Origin: Streptomyces sp. NBS 14/10
GTDB lineage: Bacteria > Actinomycetota > Actinomycetes > Streptomycetales > Streptomycetaceae
Reading direction: 5' to 3'
Assembly: GCF_002224125.1 (NCBI RefSeq)
Contig: NZ_NCSM01000004.1
Coordinates: 589,471-653,470 of the forward strand
DNA length: 64,000 nucleotides
Position numbers and translations under genes: made by a program. Positions 1 through 7,875 of the stretch are shown one piece after another. The notes beneath the pieces were generated by a model. The model did not search any database, was not told the DNA's origin, and saw only the letters and a list, made by a program, of their open reading frames with translations. Each line of letters begins with the position of its first letter. Within the stretch, counting starts at the first letter, position 1.

Positions 1-1
1 G

Positions 2-214
2 CAGCCGGTGCCGTCCGAGGCGTATCAGAGCCGGACGCTGCGTCAAATGGAGTTCGTACCGGCCGACTCCGACAGCCTCTCGGAGACCCGGCAGATGATC
101 GCCGACGCCCTCGCGGTCCGGGATGACGACCGGCCCGGCGGCTACCGCCGCGAGGTGGCGCGCCGGCGGCGCGGAGACGAGACGCCGGACGCCAAGGCCG
201 CATCGCCGCAGTAG
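2..214 (+). CDS. C-terminal fragment of an unidentified protein (cut by window edge)
   Basis: An open frame runs in from the left edge without a stop and ends at TAG 212-214. It gives about 70 residues of a charged C-terminus rich in Arg, Asp and Glu, with a basic RRRR stretch near the end. The frame is open upstream of the GTG at position 8, so this is more likely the tail of a longer gene than a small gene. No family is recognised. The SARP gene starts 19 bases downstream on the same strand, so the two could be cotranscribed. Confidence 0.5.
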   Translation, partial: QPVPSEAYQSRTLRQMEFVPADSDSLSETRQMIADALAVRDDDRPGGYRREVARRRRGDETPDAKAASPQ

Positions 215-233
215 CCGAAGACGAGAACGCACG

Positions 234-2264
234 ATGCGCTACCAGCTCCTGGGCCCCGTGACGGCCACCGGCCCGGAAGGCCCCGTGGCCGTGGCCGGGC
301 CCAAACGACGGGCGGTGCTCGCGGCCCTGCTGCTGAACGCCAACCGTGTGGTGTCCGAGAGCCGGCTGTCCCATCTGGTGTGGGGGAACGACCCGCCGCC
401 CAGCGTCCGCGGACAGATCCAGGTCCACGTGTCGGGCTTGCGGAAACTGCTGGGCCGTGGCGCCATACTCCGGCAGGCGCCGGGCTACCTCATCGTGGTC
501 GGGCCCGGCGAACTCGACCTGCACGTCTTCGACGAGGCCGTGGCACGGGCCCGGGAAGAACTCGAAGCCGACCGCCCCGAGCAGGCCGCCGAACGGCTGC
601 GCGGCGTGCTGGACACCTGGCGCGGACCGGCGCTGGGCGGGGTGACCGAATCGCTTCGCGCGCTGGAGGTACCCGGGCTGAACGAGCGGCGGCTGAGCGC
701 CCTGGAGGACTACTTCGACGCCCGGCTCGCCGCCGGCCGGCACGTCCACACCGTCGGTGAGCTCCAGCAGGAGGTCGGCCGTCACCCGTTCCGGGAGCGG
801 CTGCAGGTGCAGCTGATGCTGGCGCTGCACCGGTGCGGCCGTACCCCCGAGGCCCTTCAGGTGTACGCGGACACCCGCGCCCGGCTCGCCTCCGAGGTGG
901 GCATCGAACCGGGCCGCTCGCTCCGCGACACCCATCTGCGGCTGCTGCGCGACACCACCGGATGCGGGACGGCCGACGCGGCCGGGTGCGCCCCGGACCT
1001 CGGCGTCCCGGCCCCGGTGCCGACCGCCATCTCGGTCGGCGCATCGGACGGCCGCGGACCCCTCGTCGAACAGGCGCTGGTGCCCCGGCAACTGCCGCCT
1101 GATGTCCCGCTGTTCGTCGGCCGGAGTGAGCAGCTGGCGTATCTGGACGGCCTGCTCGCGGCCACGGCGACCACCACCGTGGCCGCCGCGATCGGCGGCG
1201 GCCCGGGGGTGGGCAAGACCTCGTTCGCGGTGCACTGGGCCCACCGGGTCCATGACCGCTTCCCCGACGGCCAGCTGTATGTGTCCCTGCGCCAGGGCGG
1301 GCCGGACGCGCCGGCGCTGGACCCGGCGGAGGCGGCGGCCACCGTGCTGGAGGCGTTCGGCGTGCCCGCGCCGCGGATCCCGGCCGGCCGGGCCGCCCGG
1401 CTCGGCCTCTACCGCAGTGTGCTGGCCGGCCGACGGGTGCTCATCGTGCTGGACGACGCCCAGGACGCCGATCAGGTACGGCCGTTGCTGCCGGGCGTAC
1501 CCGGCTGCCTCGTCGTGGTCACCAGCCGCACCCGCCTGGTCGGCCTGGTCGCGGCCGAGGGTGCCTGGCCCGTCACCCTCGACCTGCTGTCGGCCCGCGA
1601 GGCCCGCGAGTTCCTGGCCCACCGCCTCGGCGCGGCCCGGGTGGCGGCCGAACCGGAGGCGGCCGGCCAGCTCGGCGAGGTGTGCGCCCGGCTTCCGCTC
1701 GCCCTCGCGGTGGTGGCCGCCCGCGCCGCCACCTGTCCGCACTTCCCGCTCGGCGCGGTGGTCGAGGAGTTGCGGGACGCCTGTGTGGGCCTGGACGCGC
1801 TGGACAGCGGAGACCCGGCCACCGACCTGCGCGCGGCGTTCGCCCGGTCGTACCGCTCCCTCAGCCCGCCCGCCGCCCGGCTGTTCCGTCTGCTCGGCAT
1901 CCACCCGGGGCCGGACATCACCCCGGCCATCGCCGCCGGGCTGCTGGGCGAACCGGTACGGCGGGCCCGCGCGCTGCTCGCGGAGCTGAGCCGGGCCCAT
2001 CTGATGACCGAGGACGCCCCGGGCCGCTACCGCGGCCACGATCTGCTCCGCGCCTACGCCCTGGAGCTCACCCTGGTCCACGACACCGACGAGGACCGCC
2101 GGGCCGCCCTCCACCGACTGCTCGCCCACCCGCCGCACCCCGCCCACCGGGCGGCCCGACCGCTCCCCGCCCCGACCGAACCCCCGCGCCCGGCCGTGCC
2201 GTCACCTCGTCTTCTGCCACCGGTGGGCAACGAGGCGGTGTGCGAGGCCGAGGAGTTCCGGTAG
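234..2264 (+). CDS. SARP-family regulator with NB-ARC ATPase domain, no TPR domain
   Basis: This is a 676-residue AfsR/SARP-type transcriptional regulator. Residues 1-90 form an OmpR-like winged helix and roughly 95-240 a bacterial transcriptional activation domain. An NB-ARC-like ATPase follows from about 290, with a P-loop GGPGVGKTS near 322 and a Walker B-like VLIVLDDAQ. The family normally activates secondary-metabolite genes. AfsR-type proteins usually continue into a TPR sensor region; here the protein ends in a short Pro/Arg/His-rich tail after the helical part of the NB-ARC. I chose ATG 234 because the fold begins there; the frame stays open upstream to GTG 123, but that extension is low-complexity Arg-rich. 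The last 63 bases overlap, antisense, the end of the ADP-ribosylglycohydrolase gene. No PKS or NRPS target is in view. Confidence 0.85.
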   Translation: MRYQLLGPVTATGPEGPVAVAGPKRRAVLAALLLNANRVVSESRLSHLVWGNDPPPSVRGQIQVHVSGLRKLLGRGAILRQAPGYLIVVGPGELDLHVFDEAVARAREELEADRPEQAAERLRGVLDTWRGPALGGVTESLRALEVPGLNERRLSALEDYFDARLAAGRHVHTVGELQQEVGRHPFRERLQVQLMLALHRCGRTPEALQVYADTRARLASEVGIEPGRSLRDTHLRLLRDTTGCGTADAAGCAPDLGVPAPVPTAISVGASDGRGPLVEQALVPRQLPPDVPLFVGRSEQLAYLDGLLAATATTTVAAAIGGGPGVGKTSFAVHWAHRVHDRFPDGQLYVSLRQGGPDAPALDPAEAAATVLEAFGVPAPRIPAGRAARLGLYRSVLAGRRVLIVLDDAQDADQVRPLLPGVPGCLVVVTSRTRLVGLVAAEGAWPVTLDLLSAREAREFLAHRLGAARVAAEPEAAGQLGEVCARLPLALAVVAARAATCPHFPLGAVVEELRDACVGLDALDSGDPATDLRAAFARSYRSLSPPAARLFRLLGIHPGPDITPAIAAGLLGEPVRRARALLAELSRAHLMTEDAPGRYRGHDLLRAYALELTLVHDTDEDRRAALHRLLAHPPHPAHRAARPLPAPTEPPRPAVPSPRLLPPVGNEAVCEAEEFR

Positions 2265-3152
2265 CCGCAGCGGGGGGTTGCCGGAGCCCGGCAGGGGGAC
2301 ATGAAGGGGCTCGGTCCAGCGGCTCGGGATCGCGTCCAGCCCGTAGCACGCGCCGGCGAGACCCCCGGTCACCGCGGCGACGGTGTCGGTGTCACCGCCG
2401 AGGTCGATCGCGGCGCGCACCGCCTCCTCGTAACTTCCGGTGGTGCGCAGAGCCCAGACGGCGGAGCCCAGACAGGGCCAGACGGCGCCGTTGAACTCGG
2501 TGGCCTGATCCGGGTGCCAGCCGCGGTCGAGGACGACGGCGTACCGGTCCCGGTGGTCCGGGTGCACCAGATCCAGGACGTCCGGGAGCGCCGCGAGCAG
2601 GTCGCTGCCGTCGAGTGCGATGCGTACGAGTTCATGGAAGACGGCAGTGCCTTCCCAGGCGGCCCGGTCGCCATGGGTGAGAGCGGCGATGCGGCGGGCG
2701 GCGTCCATGGTGGCCTGCTGTCCGTCGCGGGCGTAGCGGACCGCCGAGGTGGACGCCCGCATCAGCGAGCCGTTGCCGGCCGCCCGCAGATTGACCTGGA
2801 AGTGGACGGCCGCGGCCAGGTCCCAGGGCAGACCGTTGGTCAGCACGTCTTCGGTCTGCAGGCCGATGTCCTTGGGCCCGGCCGCGGCCCACCGCTGAAA
2901 GCGGGCGAAGATGTCCGGCAGGTCCAGCTCGCCCCGCTCGATCAAGGACTCCGCGACCAGGACCGCCATCTGTGTGTCGTCCGTGGCCTCGCCCGGATCC
3001 CAGCCGCCGCCCCCGCACATCTCGCCACCGACACCGCACGCCGGGAACCGGGCGGAGAACGCTCCCGCCGGGCCGAACTCGAACGGGGCTCCCAGCGCGT
3101 CGCCCACCGCCGCGCCGACGACCACACCGGCCGCCTGTTCCTTCCCACTCAC
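2202..3152 (-). CDS. ADP-ribosylglycohydrolase family protein (DraG-like)
   Basis: A 316-residue protein of the ADP-ribosylglycohydrolase family, which removes ADP-ribose from proteins or small molecules using a dinuclear metal centre. Family motifs are visible: an N-terminal GAAVGDALGAPFE segment, the metal-binding ATDDTQMA at about 56-63, an AGNGSLMR segment, and the C-terminal DLGGDTDTVAAVTGG near residue 250. Length is normal. The 3' end converges on and overlaps the SARP gene by 63 bases, so the two transcripts would be antisense at their ends. The target substrate cannot be inferred from context. Confidence 0.9.
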   Translation of the reverse strand: MSGKEQAAGVVVGAAVGDALGAPFEFGPAGAFSARFPACGVGGEMCGGGGWDPGEATDDTQMAVLVAESLIERGELDLPDIFARFQRWAAAGPKDIGLQTEDVLTNGLPWDLAAAVHFQVNLRAAGNGSLMRASTSAVRYARDGQQATMDAARRIAALTHGDRAAWEGTAVFHELVRIALDGSDLLAALPDVLDLVHPDHRDRYAVVLDRGWHPDQATEFNGAVWPCLGSAVWALRTTGSYEEAVRAAIDLGGDTDTVAAVTGGLAGACYGLDAIPSRWTEPLHVPLPGSGNPPLRLPELLGLAHRLVAHRWQKTR

Positions 3153-3371
3153 GTGATCAGACTACTCAGGCCGAAGGGTGTGGTGTTCGCGCCGAAGAGC
3201 GCGGTGTGCAAGACGGATGCCGCCGCATATGTACGAACCCGGGGCGATCTTATGTACTGAATTCACATAGGACTCACTCATCCGGAATACATGCATCCCG
3301 CCGCTATGTCCGTTACCGCGCCCTATCATCGCCACTGGTTCGGTAATTCGCTTGAGACTGACGGGGGAAGC
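3153..3371. promoter_or_regulatory. Divergent intergenic region before the four-gene operon
   Basis: This space separates the ADP-ribosylglycohydrolase gene (minus strand) from the unknown operon (plus strand). The heptamer TATGTAC occurs twice, at 3228-3234 and 3251-3257, 23 bases apart. A TGAATTCA palindrome follows at 3258-3265. The stretch is clearly more AT-rich than its flanks. Direct repeats about two helical turns apart can be operator half-sites, but no regulator is assigned. No confident -35/-10 pair was found. Candidate start codons for the downstream gene lie at 3291 (ATG), 3306 (ATG) and 3372 (GTG). Confidence 0.3.
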
Positions 3372-5912
3372 GTGACACTGACCGATCATCAAGCATGGAC
3401 ACCCATCTCCCCATTCCGCTCCGAAGAGCGGGGGAGCGTGTCCGACGAGGAAGAATGGACCGAGGCGCCGTCCGCGTCGTATCTGGACAGCCCGTTCAGA
3501 GGCGCCGCCCGGGACACCGGGCGCGGGCCCGTGGACGCGCACAGCGAGGCGGTGCGCGAACTGCTCGCCGAGCTCTACTCGGACGAGATGGAAGAAGCCC
3601 TCTCCGAACTGCTCGAGGAGACCGCGGCGTTACACGCCGAGCACGCGGCCGCCCTCGTGGGCGCCTCGGCCTCGGAGGCGGCGGAGCAGCCGGTGCGCGA
3701 GCGGCTGGAGGCGCTGGCCGATCAGGCGGAGCGGTACCTGGAGGCGCTGGCCGAGGCCGCCGGGGAGGCGGATACGCGTTCGCTCACCGAGGCCGAGCTG
3801 GAGAGCGTCTTCGAGTCGGTGGCGCCACCGGCCGCGCTGGGGGAGTCGCCCGCCTTCGAGCAGTTCTTCGGGGCGCTGAAGAACTTCGCGAAGAAGGCCG
3901 TGAGCGGCGCCGTGAATCTGGCGAAGAAGGGCGTCCAGGCCGTCAAGACGGGTGTGCAGGCGGTGGCCAAGGTGATGCCCATCGGGCTGATCCTGCGCCA
4001 GCTGCGCCCGATCGTCCAGCCGCTGCTGACGCGGGTGCTGAAGATCGGCATCGGCCGGCTGCCCGCCCCGGTCCGCCCGATCGCCACCCAACTCGCCCGC
4101 CAGTTGCTGCGCGAGGCGCCGATGACGGAGGCCGAGGAGGCCGAAGCGTCCGAGTCGGCCGAGAGCCACACCCCGGCCGCCCAGGCGCTCGGCGCGGAGC
4201 CGACGCCCGCCGCCCTGCTCAGCCTGGAACTCGCGGGGGCCACCGCCGGTCTGCTGCTGGCGCGCGACGAGAGCGAGGGCGAGGCATGGGCCGCGGAGGC
4301 GGCGCAGTCCCTGTCCGGCGGGGCGGGCGAGGCGTACGGGCAGCAGAGCCCGGCCGCCGAGGCCGAGGCGCTGGCCGAGGCCCGGGAGCGGTTCACCGAG
4401 GCGCTGAGCCGGCTGCCGGACGGCGGTGACCCGCGGCCCGCGCTGGAGGAGTTCCTGCCGGTGGTGATGGCCGCGCTGCCCATCGTGCGCAAGATCATCC
4501 AGATCGCCGGCCGGCAGAACGTCGTCGGGGCGCTGTCCAATCTGCTCGCCGCGCTCATCGGCAAGTTCACCGGGCCGCGCAACGCCCGCATCCTGGCCAC
4601 GGCGATCGCGGACACCGGCCTCAAGCTCCTCAGCCTGGAGACCGCCGCGGAGGCGCCGGAGCGGCTGGCGGCGAGCGCGCTCGCCGCCACCGCCGAGGAC
4701 ACCGTACGGCAGCTCGCCCAGCTCCCCACCGAGGAGTTGGAGGACCCGGTGCGCCTCGAGGTCGCCGCGGGCAAGGCGTTCAACGTCGCCGCCGCCGCGA
4801 ACATCCCCTCCACCCTCCTGCGCGAGGACCTGGAGGAGACGGAGGCCCGCGGGGTGAAGGGCATGTGGGTGCCGCTGCCGCGCGGCGCCAAGGGACAGCT
4901 CCGCTACAAGAAGTACTCGCGCGTCTTCGAGGTGGAGGTCGGCGCCAAACAGGCCGCCACGCTGCGCACCGGCGGCGGGACACCGCTGGCCACGGTGTTG
5001 CGCGACCAGTTCCGGGTGCGCGCCTTCCCGGTCCGGCTGAAGATCCATCTGTACGAGGCCGGCGCCCACACCTGGGCGCGCCAGATCCAGGCCGCCGAGC
5101 AGCGCGGCGCCGGCCGCGGCGGCGCCCGGCTGCTCGCCCTGCTCCCGCTCACCCGGCAGGCCGCCGACTCGCTCCTCGGCCACCCAGGGCTCGGTATGGC
5201 GCAGGTCCCGAAAGTCGTCAAGGGGCGCCAACTGCCCAGGGGAGTACGGCTGTACGGCATCGAGCTCGCCGACCGGCAGGCGGGCGCGGACCCGGCCCGG
5301 GCCGCGGGTGGTGGCGCGGAGGCGCCCGAACAGCTGCGCAGGCCCACCGAGGCGCGGGTCACCGTGGACGCCCGGGCCGGCCAGGAGAGTCTGACCATCG
5401 CGCTCCACCTGGCCGAGGAGCGGGCGCAGGACATCCTGCGGTCGGCGGGCACACCGCCCGCCGTGGGCCCCTTCCTCGGCGCTCTCGCCTCCGCGCTGGC
5501 CGAGTCCACGGCGACGGCGCTGCTCGGCGGCGAGGGCCGGAGCGTGCGGGTGTTCCGCGAGGCGCATGAGCAGTCCTCCCATCTGTCCCCGGCGGACGAG
5601 GGCGAGGAGTTGGTCTCGTCGCTCCCGCCACGGCTGCGCGAGGCCATCGCGGAGGGGCTGAAGCGGGCGGCGGGCCAGGCGTTGGCGCAGTACTTCAAGG
5701 GCCGTGTCGACGAGTTCGTCCGCGCGCTGCAGGATCCGCGGGACGGGGTCACACTGGTCGTCACCCTGCCCGGTGCCCCGCTGGTCGGGATCGTCACCGG
5801 CATCCTGGGGCGCCGGCTGCCCTCCCGGTCCGAGGTGTCCCGGGCCATCGGCGCGCTCGCCGCCGAGCCCGCCGCCAAGGTGGAGGTCAAGGCGGGCCGC
5901 CACCGTGGTTGA
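3372..5912 (+). CDS. Large Ala/Glu-rich protein of unknown function, first gene of operon; TTA codon
   Basis: Not recognised as a named family. About 846 residues from GTG 3372, which is preceded by GGGGGAAG; ATG 3291 in the same frame would add 27 residues. The N-terminus has two short acidic/aromatic motifs, WTPISPFRSEE and SYLDSPFRG, the second sharing SPFR with the first. A long acidic helical region follows. Around residues 165-250 lies a cationic amphipathic stretch rich in AKK and AVK followed by hydrophobic helices; a second hydrophobic/basic helical block comes later (residues 375-430). Such segments suggest membrane or lipid interaction. There is no signal peptide. A TTA codon at 3630-3632 implies dependence on the bldA tRNA. 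Its stop overlaps the next start by 8 bases, so the two are coupled. Confidence 0.75.
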   Translation: MTLTDHQAWTPISPFRSEERGSVSDEEEWTEAPSASYLDSPFRGAARDTGRGPVDAHSEAVRELLAELYSDEMEEALSELLEETAALHAEHAAALVGASASEAAEQPVRERLEALADQAERYLEALAEAAGEADTRSLTEAELESVFESVAPPAALGESPAFEQFFGALKNFAKKAVSGAVNLAKKGVQAVKTGVQAVAKVMPIGLILRQLRPIVQPLLTRVLKIGIGRLPAPVRPIATQLARQLLREAPMTEAEEAEASESAESHTPAAQALGAEPTPAALLSLELAGATAGLLLARDESEGEAWAAEAAQSLSGGAGEAYGQQSPAAEAEALAEARERFTEALSRLPDGGDPRPALEEFLPVVMAALPIVRKIIQIAGRQNVVGALSNLLAALIGKFTGPRNARILATAIADTGLKLLSLETAAEAPERLAASALAATAEDTVRQLAQLPTEELEDPVRLEVAAGKAFNVAAAANIPSTLLREDLEETEARGVKGMWVPLPRGAKGQLRYKKYSRVFEVEVGAKQAATLRTGGGTPLATVLRDQFRVRAFPVRLKIHLYEAGAHTWARQIQAAEQRGAGRGGARLLALLPLTRQAADSLLGHPGLGMAQVPKVVKGRQLPRGVRLYGIELADRQAGADPARAAGGGAEAPEQLRRPTEARVTVDARAGQESLTIALHLAEERAQDILRSAGTPPAVGPFLGALASALAESTATALLGGEGRSVRVFREAHEQSSHLSPADEGEELVSSLPPRLREAIAEGLKRAAGQALAQYFKGRVDEFVRALQDPRDGVTLVVTLPGAPLVGIVTGILGRRLPSRSEVSRAIGALAAEPAAKVEVKAGRHRG
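3630..3632 (+). other. TTA (bldA-type) leucine codon
   Basis: In-frame TTA codon within a Glu/Ala-rich segment of the first gene of the four-gene operon (residue 87 from GTG 3372, residue 114 from ATG 3291). In Streptomyces TTA codons are rare and are read by the developmentally controlled bldA tRNA. Because the operon is translationally coupled, this codon could gate expression of all four products. Confidence 0.8.
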
Positions 5913-7266
5913 CACGCTCCGGCCGAGACCCAGAGCGGTACCGGTCGAGGCGCCCCCGCAACCCGCCGACACCGCCGCTGCCGACGACACCGCCACAGCC
6001 ACCGCAGCGCAGGAGGGACCGGACACGGCGGCGCTGCGTGTCCAGACCGCCCGGCAGCTCGCACACTGGACCGCCGCCACCGAGGGGCTGGCCCAGCCGG
6101 AGAACTTCGCTTCGGCGGCGGCCTGGGCCTCGCTGGAACACCGGCTCGGCCTCGCCCTGCGCTCCGAACTCCAGCGCGCCGTGGACCGGCTGCGTCCGAA
6201 GACACGCGCGCTCGCGGGCGCGCTGGCCCGGGCCCGTACGGTTGAGGAAGTGCAGGCCGTGCGCCGGGGCGTGGTGGCGGTGCGCCGCGACATCCAGCGG
6301 GTGGAGACCGTCGCCGACTTCTACGGCGACGCCGTCAACACCCGTACCGGGCAGCGGCTGGCCGCACTGCTGCGCGCCTGCGACTATCTCGCCGTCCGCA
6401 GCATGACGGCGGTCCTGCCGCGCCTCGGGCAGCCCGTGCCCGAAGTGCTCAGCTACATCGACAAGGGGATGGGGGCCTCGATCCTCCGCGCGGGGGTGCG
6501 GCTGTGGGATCCGGCGGCGATCAGCCCGGTGGCCGCCATCAAGATCACCCGGCACAATCTGCTCCGGCCGACCGCGCTCATCCACGAGACCGGCCACCAG
6601 GTCGCGTTCCAGCTCGGCTGGAACGAGGAACTGGCCCGCGCCCTGCACACCGCCGCCCGCCCGGGCGGCGAGGACGTCGCCGACGCCTGGGCGCGGTGGG
6701 CGCAGGAGATCGCCGCGGACGCGTACGCCTTCGCGCACACCGGCTACGCGGCGCTGGCCGCCCTGCACGACGTCATCGCGGGACCGCCGCAGGCCGTGAC
6801 CACCATCCTGGTGGGCGACCCGCATCCGCCCGCGTATCTGCGCGTCCTGCTCGGCGCCGCGATGTGCCGCGACTGGTACGGCAGCGGGCCCTGGGACGAC
6901 ATGGAGCGCGCCTGGCTGCGCTCGTACCCGCTCGACGACCTGCCGACGGAGCGCCGGGACGCGCTGCGGCGGGCCGTACCGGTGATCCCCCGGCTGGCGC
7001 GGGCGTGTCTGCGCCAGTCCGCGTCCGCCTTCCGCGGACGGCCGCTCGCGGAGCTGCTGGACCCCGGCCGGGTGTCGCCCGGCGAGCTGGCCGCCCTGGC
7101 CCGACGCGGCGGGCCCGCGCTCTACACATCCGACTACTGGGCCGATGCGGAACCACTCCGGATTCTCGCCCTGGGCTGCCTGCGGCTGTCACTCGACGGC
7201 CCGGACGCACAGCAGGCACGCGCGGAGTTCGAGAACTGGCTGCTGGCCCTCGGCAGGAAAGGCTGA
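5905..7266 (+). CDS. Putative zinc metallopeptidase-like protein (HExxH), unknown family
   Basis: A 453-residue protein starting at GTG 5905, inside the last codons of the upstream gene (8-base overlap). After a Pro/Ala/Thr-rich, probably disordered first 60 residues comes a helical domain. It contains HETGHQ at residues 227-232, the HExxH signature of zinc peptidases, and E268 in QEIAADAYAF, positioned like the third zinc ligand of gluzincin-type enzymes. No signal peptide or membrane segment is seen. It sits between the large amphipathic protein and two small unknown proteins, with 2-base spacing to the next gene. A processing or maturation protease for its neighbours, or an effector, are both possible; neither is shown by the sequence. 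Confidence 0.75.
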   Translation: MVDTLRPRPRAVPVEAPPQPADTAAADDTATATAAQEGPDTAALRVQTARQLAHWTAATEGLAQPENFASAAAWASLEHRLGLALRSELQRAVDRLRPKTRALAGALARARTVEEVQAVRRGVVAVRRDIQRVETVADFYGDAVNTRTGQRLAALLRACDYLAVRSMTAVLPRLGQPVPEVLSYIDKGMGASILRAGVRLWDPAAISPVAAIKITRHNLLRPTALIHETGHQVAFQLGWNEELARALHTAARPGGEDVADAWARWAQEIAADAYAFAHTGYAALAALHDVIAGPPQAVTTILVGDPHPPAYLRVLLGAAMCRDWYGSGPWDDMERAWLRSYPLDDLPTERRDALRRAVPVIPRLARACLRQSASAFRGRPLAELLDPGRVSPGELAALARRGGPALYTSDYWADAEPLRILALGCLRLSLDGPDAQQARAEFENWLLALGRKG

Positions 7267-7268
7267 CC

Positions 7269-7868
7269 ATGACCAACACGAACACACCCAAACCGATCGC
7301 CGGCACCACCAAATCGATCGAGTCGGGCAATGCCATAGCCGTCGTGGCCGAACCGGCCCCCAACCCGCTCCAGCAGCTCGTCGACCAGCTGCTTCTGCTG
7401 CCGCGGCGGCTGGCCCGGCAGGAGCTCACCGATGAGGAGAAGCTGGGCGCGGCCTCGTTCAACTCCCTGTACGCCGAGTTCCTGACCGCGCACGACGCCA
7501 TCGCCGGGCGCAAGCCGACACCCGCGTATCCGCCGTTCGCCACCCGCTGGAGCGACGCGGTCGAGTTGCAGGCGCAGGTCATCACGCATGTGGTGAACTC
7601 ACCGTCGAAGTCGGAGGCGTTCAAGGTCTCGATCAGGATCGACGGGGTGGAGAAGTACACCTACCCGGGCGGGCAGAAGCCCACCGTGGCCCCGGGCGGC
7701 TATCTCGTGACCCCCGTGAGCATCCCGAAAGGGCCCGGCCCCTTCGCCGTCACCGGCAGCGTCGTCTACAAGGACACGGCGGGCGAGACACGGACGTACA
7801 GCCCGGACACGACCGTCTCCCGCCGCAGGCTCTCCCTGTCCGCCGATGTCCTGACTCCCGAGAGGTGA
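7269..7868 (+). CDS. Unknown 199-aa protein with a beta-sandwich-like C-terminal half
   Basis: ATG 7269 lies two bases after the stop of the metallopeptidase-like gene. The first 100 residues are helical and polar. The second half alternates short beta-like segments (KVSIRIDGVEKYTY, GSVVYKDTAGETRTY) joined by Gly/Pro turns, resembling an immunoglobulin-like or tail-fibre-like sandwich. No signal peptide, Cys pairs or catalytic motif is visible. The third gene of the operon; the fourth follows after 7 bases. No family recognised. Confidence 0.75.
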   Translation: MTNTNTPKPIAGTTKSIESGNAIAVVAEPAPNPLQQLVDQLLLLPRRLARQELTDEEKLGAASFNSLYAEFLTAHDAIAGRKPTPAYPPFATRWSDAVELQAQVITHVVNSPSKSEAFKVSIRIDGVEKYTYPGGQKPTVAPGGYLVTPVSIPKGPGPFAVTGSVVYKDTAGETRTYSPDTTVSRRRLSLSADVLTPER

Positions 7869-7875
7869 CCGACCC

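Noticed and set aside
3630..6293. 887-residue minus-strand open frame opposite the first unknown genes
   Set aside because: Composition follows the antisense of an Ala/Glu/Arg-rich coding strand; no ribosome-binding site or domain. The plus-strand genes are coupled and better supported.
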